NCBI RefSeq assembly: GCF_003731765.1 | Contig: NZ_MOAL01000005.1 | Location: 62,001 to 126,000 of the forward strand | Source: Pseudomonas chlororaphis | GTDB taxonomy: Bacteria; Pseudomonadota; Gammaproteobacteria; Pseudomonadales; Pseudomonadaceae | DNA length: 64,000 nt | Direction: 5' to 3' | Shown here: positions 60,231 through 64,000 of the stretch, piece after piece | How the letters are laid out: each line of letters opens with the position of its first letter | Numbering within the stretch: position 1 is the first letter of the stretch | The notes under the pieces: model-generated | Told to the model about the DNA's origin: nothing | What the model saw: only the letters and a program-made list of their open reading frames with translations | Database searches by the model: none | Position numbers and translations under genes: made by a program

Positions 60231-61703
60231 ATGCTTACCGTGACCGAAGCTTTTATTGTCGTTCAAACCGCCGAGCAAGCCGTGGACCGGCTGGCCGCGT
60301 TGCATGAGCGGGCCACCACGGCGCTGAGCCAGGCCCTCAAGCGCTACCTCAAGGATCGGGTGGAACCGGATGCCGAGCAGCGCGCGCTGTTTCGCTACCC
60401 CGAGTTGCGCCTGACCTACCTCTGCCAGGGTGAAGTCCCACAGACCACCCGGGCCTATGCCAAGGTGCAGTTGCCGGGCACCTACAGCGTAACCGTCACT
60501 CACCCCGCGGCTTTTCGTAAGTACCTGCTGGAGCAGTTGGTGCCCTTGATGCACGACTTCACGGTGACCGTGGAAGTGGGCGTCAGCGAGCAGAACATTC
60601 CTTACCCTTACGTGGTGGAACAGGGCGATGAACTGGCCGGCTCCGGCGTGACCGCTGCCGTGCTGGCCCGGGTATTCCCTAGCACTGACCTGTCGGCCGC
60701 CACCGACGGCATCGCCGATGGCCTGTACGACTGGGAAAATACCGACCCACTGCCGCTGGCACTGTTCGATGCGGCGCGGGTGGATTTCTCTCTGCGGCGC
60801 CTGGTGCACTACACCGGCAGTGACTGGCGCCATGTGCAGCCGTGGATCCTGCTGACCAACTATCACCGCTACGTCGATCAGTTCATCACCCATGGCCTGG
60901 AGCAACTGCGCAGCGACCCGCGTTTTGTGCGCATGGTTTTGCCGGGCAACGTGATCATCGAGAAAAACATGGACCACGGTGAGGCCTCGGCCATCGCCGC
61001 CGGCGTGGTCTGGCACCGTTATCAGATGCCGGCCTATCACCTGCAGGCCAGTGACGGCCACGGCGTGACCCTGGTCAATATCGGCGTCGGCCCGTCCAAT
61101 GCCAAGAACATCACCGACCACCTGGCGGTGCTGCGTCCGCACTGCTGGCTGATGATCGGCCACTGTGGCGGCCTGCGGCAGTCGCAGACCATTGGCGACT
61201 ATGTACTGGCTCACGCCTACATGCGCCGCGACGGCATTCTCGATCGGGTGGTGCCGCCGAACATCCCGATCCCGGCCCTGGCCGAGGTGCAGATGGCCCT
61301 GCAACAGGCGGCGGCGAACGTGACCGGGGAGAAGGGCGACGATCTGAAGAAGCGCTTGCGCACCGGCACCGTGTTGACCTACGACGACCGTAACTGGGAA
61401 TTGCGCTGGGCCCAGGAACGGCCGCTGATCAACTTGTCGCGCGCCGTGGCGGTAGATATGGAAAGCGGCACCATCGCGGCCCAGGGCTATCGCCTGCGAG
61501 TGCCTTACGGCACCTTGTTGTGTGTCTCGGACAAGCCGCTGCACAGTGAAATCAAGCTGCCGGGTTCGGCCAACGCCTTCTATGAGCGTGCGGTCAGCCA
61601 GCACTTGAAGATCGGTATCGAGGCGGTAGACCTGCTGCGTACCGAGCTCAACTCCCTGCATTCGCGCAAACTGCGCAGCTTCGACGAACCGCCGTTCCGC
61701 TGA
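60231..61703 (+). CDS. amn: AMP nucleosidase
   Basis: A 490-residue enzyme that hydrolyses AMP to adenine and ribose 5-phosphate. The N-terminal regulatory domain (1-180) precedes a nucleoside phosphorylase-type catalytic part with G-P-S-N-A-K-N-I-T-D-H, W-L-M-I-G-H-C-G-G-L, and A-V-D-M-E-S-G-T-I-A near residue 410. A GTG three codons inside is an alternative start. It controls adenylate pools and is typically allosteric to ATP and phosphate. Its gene is monocistronic here. Confidence 0.97.
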   Translation: MLTVTEAFIVVQTAEQAVDRLAALHERATTALSQALKRYLKDRVEPDAEQRALFRYPELRLTYLCQGEVPQTTRAYAKVQLPGTYSVTVTHPAAFRKYLLEQLVPLMHDFTVTVEVGVSEQNIPYPYVVEQGDELAGSGVTAAVLARVFPSTDLSAATDGIADGLYDWENTDPLPLALFDAARVDFSLRRLVHYTGSDWRHVQPWILLTNYHRYVDQFITHGLEQLRSDPRFVRMVLPGNVIIEKNMDHGEASAIAAGVVWHRYQMPAYHLQASDGHGVTLVNIGVGPSNAKNITDHLAVLRPHCWLMIGHCGGLRQSQTIGDYVLAHAYMRRDGILDRVVPPNIPIPALAEVQMALQQAAANVTGEKGDDLKKRLRTGTVLTYDDRNWELRWAQERPLINLSRAVAVDMESGTIAAQGYRLRVPYGTLLCVSDKPLHSEIKLPGSANAFYERAVSQHLKIGIEAVDLLRTELNSLHSRKLRSFDEPPFR

Positions 61704-61772
61704 TTGCGGGATGGTTATTTGGCGTTCGGGCCACTAGGATAAGTGGCCCTGAACGTTAGATTTCCCTTCGCC

Positions 61773-62411
61773 ATGTCCCGTCCTCCGCGTCCCCCTTCTC
61801 GCCGCCCCGGCGTGAAGCCTGCGTCTTCCTCCGCTCCCCGCCGCATCGCCAAGGCGCCGCCGGCCGAGCCGAAGCTGATCCTGTTCAACAAGCCGTTTGA
61901 TGTGCTGACCCAGTTCAGCGACGGTGAAGGGCGGGCGACCCTCAAGGATTTCATCGCCATCCCCGGCATCTACCCGGCAGGCCGCCTGGATCGGGACAGC
62001 GAAGGTTTGCTGCTGCTGACCAATGACGGCCAGCTGCAGGCGCGGATCGCCGACCCCAAGCACAAGCTGGCCAAGACCTATTGGGTGCAAGTCGAGGGTG
62101 AGCCCAGTGCCGAGCAGTTGCAGCGCTTGCGTGATGGCGTTGAGTTGAATGACGGCATGACCTTGCCGGCTGAGGCGCGTCAACTCGATGAGCCCGAGCT
62201 GTGGCCGCGCAACCCGCCGGTGCGTTTTCGCAAGAGTGTGCCCACCCACTGGCTGGAACTGGTGATTCGCGAGGGGCGCAACCGTCAGGTGCGGCGCATG
62301 ACCGCCGCGGTGGGGTTGCCGACCCTGCGTCTGGTGCGTGTGCGCATCGGTGACTGGACCCTTGAGGGGCTCGATCAGGGCCAGTGGAAGGAAGTGCCGG
62401 CGCGCCTATAG
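61773..62411 (+). CDS. rluE: 23S rRNA pseudouridine synthase (RluE type)
   Basis: A 212-residue RsuA-family synthase. The N-terminal 25 residues are basic, rich in proline and serine, and there is no S4 domain, as in RluE. The catalytic motif G-R-L-D-R-D-S-E-G-L-L-L-L has the aspartate, and the V-R-R-M-T-A-A-V-G-L-P-T-L-R-L motif follows. RluE modifies U2457 in 23S rRNA in E. coli. The symbol is by family; RluB or RluF is less likely given the length. Confidence 0.88.
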   Translation: MSRPPRPPSRRPGVKPASSSAPRRIAKAPPAEPKLILFNKPFDVLTQFSDGEGRATLKDFIAIPGIYPAGRLDRDSEGLLLLTNDGQLQARIADPKHKLAKTYWVQVEGEPSAEQLQRLRDGVELNDGMTLPAEARQLDEPELWPRNPPVRFRKSVPTHWLELVIREGRNRQVRRMTAAVGLPTLRLVRVRIGDWTLEGLDQGQWKEVPARL

Positions 62412-62615
62412 GGCGCCCGACTCGATCAGGCCGATCACCACGCTCTTGATGATGAAGGCGGCCACACCGAGGCCAAGGACGAAGAACAGGATGAAGGAAC
62501 CAAAGCGCCCGGCTTTGGATTTCTTCGCCAGGTCCCAGACGATGAAACCCATGAAAATGATCAGGATGCTGACCAGTCCGGTCATCATCCACTCTTCGAA
62601 TACGGCAGGATCCAT
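62406..62615 (-). CDS. DUF2788 small membrane protein
   Basis: A 69-residue protein with two hydrophobic segments (about 11-28 and 40-62). The motif M-G-F-I-V-W-D-L-A-K-K-S-K-A-G-R-F-G in the loop matches the DUF2788 family of short inner-membrane proteins. The ATG at 62615 gives the family start M-D-P-A; the longer frame from 62717 is not used. It overlaps the end of rluE by six bases on the opposite strand. Function unknown. Confidence 0.85.
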   Translation of the reverse strand: MDPAVFEEWMMTGLVSILIIFMGFIVWDLAKKSKAGRFGSFILFFVLGLGVAAFIIKSVVIGLIESGAL

Positions 62616-62740
62616 CGACTTTCTCCAGCGCAGGCAGGGCAAAAAAGGCGGGGCGAGTATACGCCAAGGGATACTGGCCAAGCATTGATCTGCGTGCGTT
62701 ACGTCGCCACAGCCCACACCTCGTGCCCGGCTTATATAGG

Positions 62741-62820
62741 CGCTGGCTCGCCAGCGATAGCGCCCACCGGGTCAACGCCACTCTGAAGGGCCTCTTCGCC
62801 GGCAAGCTGGCTACAGGGGG
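62741..62820. repeat. REP-like inverted pair (possible REPIN)
   Basis: CGCTGGC-TC-GCCAGCG (62741-62756) is followed about 40 bases on by a second unit containing TCGCCGGCAAGCTGGC (from about 62796). The pair lies between the DUF2788 and Lrp genes, as REP pairs often do in this genus. Confidence 0.5.
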
Positions 62821-62832
62821 AGGTGGTCAGGA

Positions 62833-63312
62833 TTAGCTGCGCAGGTGGGTCAGGGGCAGTTCCGTGCTGTTCAGTACTTGGTTGAGCACGAAACTGGAGC
62901 GCACGCTGGTCACGCCTTCGATGCGGGTCAAGTGGCCCAGCAGCAGTTTTTGGTAGTGGTCCATGTCTGGCACCAGCACTTTGAGCTGATAGTCGGCGTC
63001 CATTCCGGTCACCAGGCTGCACTCCAGGACCTGGGGCAGGTTGCGGATCGCCGCTTCGAAGTTCTCGAAACGCTCCGGCGTGTGCCGATCCATGCCGATC
63101 AGCACGTAGGCGGTCAGGCTCAGGCCGAGCATCTTGCGGTCCAGCAGTGCGACCTGGCGGCTGATGTACCCGTCGTCTTCCAGTTGCTTGACCCGGCGCG
63201 AACAGGGGGACGGCGACAGGCCGATGCGCTCGGCCAGTTCCTGGTTGGAGATGCGCGCGTCGCGTTGCAATTCCGCCAAAATACTTAGGTCGTAGCGGTC
63301 GAGTTTGCTCAT
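62833..63312 (-). CDS. Lrp/AsnC family transcriptional regulator
   Basis: A 159-residue feast/famine regulator. The helix-turn-helix covers about residues 5-55 (L-D-R-Y-D-L-S-I-L-A-E-L-Q at the start, then I-S-N-Q-E-L-A-E-R-I-G-L-S-P-S-P-C). Residues 68-150 form the RAM ligand-binding domain with C-S-L-V-T-G-M-D-A-D-Y. It differs from the Pseudomonas BkdR and DadR as I remember them, so the regulated pathway is unknown. Its own promoter overlaps an evident palindrome. Confidence 0.93.
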   Translation of the reverse strand: MSKLDRYDLSILAELQRDARISNQELAERIGLSPSPCSRRVKQLEDDGYISRQVALLDRKMLGLSLTAYVLIGMDRHTPERFENFEAAIRNLPQVLECSLVTGMDADYQLKVLVPDMDHYQKLLLGHLTRIEGVTSVRSSFVLNQVLNSTELPLTHLRS

Positions 63313-63344
63313 CGTTCGGGCCTTTGTCTTAAATATTGCGACAG

Positions 63345-63374
63345 ATTATCTATCTAGGGTTAAAAATTGCGCAA
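63345..63374 (-). promoter_or_regulatory. Promoter of the Lrp-type gene
   Basis: On the minus strand TTGCGC (63374 to 63369) is followed after 18 bases by GATAAT (63350 to 63345). The -35 lies inside the palindrome TTGCGCAA (63367-63374), consistent with autorepression. Confidence 0.5.
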
Positions 63375-63429
63375 GTAGTGTTTTATTGAGCAATCTTCGC
63401 AATCCGCTGTCGGCACCATAGGCCTATTC

Positions 63430-63626
63430 TTATCACCAGAATCACTGCCCGGACACAGAGTCCAATGCGGCCCGCCGAATCAGGCCTGCCGCGGTCGCCA
63501 ACCCCACAGGGTTGAGTCGGCCCCCGGGCTACACACTGTCCAGAAGACGGCGTGAGGTGAGCCGGCGTCAAAAGCGTCGAGCACGGACAAAATCTCAAGG
63601 GGCGGCCGACGGGTCGCCCTTTTTTA
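63430..63626 (+). ncRNA. Candidate small RNA or attenuated leader
   Basis: About 190 bases with local hairpins (for example GGACACAGAGTCC and AACCCCACAGGGTT) end in a GC stem followed by six T. A gene-free transcript with its own terminator is implied, but no strong promoter was found and the family is not recognised. Confidence 0.3.
63600..63625 (+). terminator. Rho-independent terminator
   Basis: An imperfect GC-rich stem (GGGCGGCC with GGGTCGCCC) is followed by TTTTTT at 63620-63625. It lies 100 bases before the next gene, so it terminates an upstream non-coding transcript or attenuates that gene. Confidence 0.65.
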
Positions 63627-63725
63627 TTGCCTGCGAAATAAGTTGCGCGACTGATAATCTGTCGCCGAACGCGCCTGTGCTTTTCCAGTCTTATGTTCAG
63701 GCCCCCATCCGCAGTGAGGAATAGC

Positions 63726-64000
63726 ATGAAATCGCGCATCTGGCGTTTGGCAGGTGTTGGTTTGCTGTGTGCAAGTGTGACGACCCAGCTCCTGGCAGAA
63801 GAGCATGATGAGGGCCAGCAACGGCCTCCCCACGGCGGTAATAACAATGCGGGGCAGCGTGGCCCCGAAGCGCGTCCGGCACCGAGCCAGCCGCGGGCGG
63901 AAAACAATCAACAGCGCCCTGATAACAGCCAGCGTCGCCCGGAAGGCAACCCGGGCCGCGGTGAGCAGAACCCGGGCCGTAATGAGGCGGGGCAGGGCCG
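63726..64000 (+). CDS. Secreted low-complexity protein, start only (3' end outside window)
   Basis: The frame begins with a Sec signal peptide (M-K-S-R-I-W-R-L-A-G, cleavage near L-L-A-E-E, residue 24) and continues as a repetitive region rich in asparagine, glutamine, arginine, proline and glycine (for example N-N-Q-Q-R-P-D-N and N-P-G-R-G-E-Q) to the window edge without a stop. Proteins with such a disordered linker and a C-terminal RcnB/CigR-type domain are common in pseudomonads, but that part is not in view, so the family is unproven. Confidence 0.7.
   Translation, partial: MKSRIWRLAGVGLLCASVTTQLLAEEHDEGQQRPPHGGNNNAGQRGPEARPAPSQPRAENNQQRPDNSQRRPEGNPGRGEQNPGRNEAGQG

Larger units (their letters stand above)
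63313..63725. other. 413-base gap between Lrp gene and secreted protein
   Basis: The left part holds the leftward promoter and operator-like repeats of the Lrp gene (63336-63393). From about 63430 to 63627 is a GC-rich stretch with several small hairpins that ends in a Rho-independent terminator. The last 100 bases hold the leader of the next gene. No open frame with a good start was found. Confidence 0.6.

Noticed and set aside
60219..61661. 480-codon minus-strand frame opposite amn
   Set aside because: Antisense to the full AMP nucleosidase, with no family blocks.
1..64000. CRISPR array, prophage or insertion sequence
   Set aside because: No regularly spaced direct repeats, integrase, transposase or phage structural genes were found in either strand.

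Overview
This window is chromosomal DNA of a fluorescent-group Pseudomonas (gamma-proteobacteria). It is GC-rich, almost fully coding, and its gene order matches what I remember of the Pseudomonas core genome around leuS, lipA, mrdA, proA, mpl and ppa. The calls were read by eye from translated sequence. I see no prophage, insertion sequence, integrase, CRISPR array, rRNA or complete tRNA. About 63 protein genes are supported; the first and last are cut by the window edges.

Layout. (1) 1-4525: the 3' end of an alpha-2-macroglobulin operon (magD fragment, magE, magF), ending convergently against a small lipoprotein gene. (2) 4.6-8.8 kb: small genes, pyrophosphatase ppa, a dedA-mtfA pair and an acetyltransferase. 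(3) 8.9-16.6 kb: an ethanolamine unit, exaC-eutH-eutB-eutC leftward, with a divergent sigma-54 activator (eatR) and a good -24/-12 promoter before exaC. It has no microcompartment genes. (4) 16.7-26 kb: mpl-ubiX-lipoprotein, a quinone-reductase-like oxidoreductase, a MORN-repeat/C13 (caspase-like) lipoprotein, a MaoC dehydratase, a CidA/LrgB pair with a LON-domain protein, a DedA-PAP2 fusion and a DNA glycosylase. (5) 26.1-38.7 kb: proA-nadD-rsfS-rlmH-mrdA-rodA-mltB-rlpA-dacA-ybeD-lipB-lipA-ldcA, the cell-elongation and lipoate hub. (6) 38.7-52.1 kb: a second MltB-type transglycosylase, arfA (not previously listed because it is short), holA, lptE and leuS leftward; a small unknown gene and a YdcF-type protein rightward; lnt-corC-ybeY-ybeZ-miaB leftward; and a DUF1820 gene. 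(7) 52.2-55.7 kb: a Sel1-type repeat protein and hemL-thiE-thiD. (8) 56-64 kb: a hybrid sensor kinase, an AidB-like acyl-CoA dehydrogenase, AMP nucleosidase, a pseudouridine synthase, a DUF2788 protein, an Lrp-type regulator and the start of a secreted low-complexity protein.

Common theme. Much of the window serves the cell envelope: peptidoglycan synthesis and remodelling (Mpl, PBP2, RodA, DacA, two MltB, RlpA, LdcA), lipoprotein and LPS maturation (Lnt, LptE), lipid-carrier-type enzymes (DedA, PAP2), and a periplasmic macroglobulin system. The translation genes (rsfS, rlmH, ybeY, miaB, leuS, arfA) sit among them in the conserved order.

Most of the window is ordinary core genome and I found no clear new defence or mobile system. 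The observations most worth a second look are: MagE as a mosaic of a decayed penicillin-binding fold, a SpoIID-like segment and a HExxH metalloprotease-like tail; the MORN/caspase-like lipoprotein; the arfA intragenic terminator hairpin; the sigma-54 control region of the ethanolamine unit; and two possible small-RNA units (5537-5722 and about 63430-63626).
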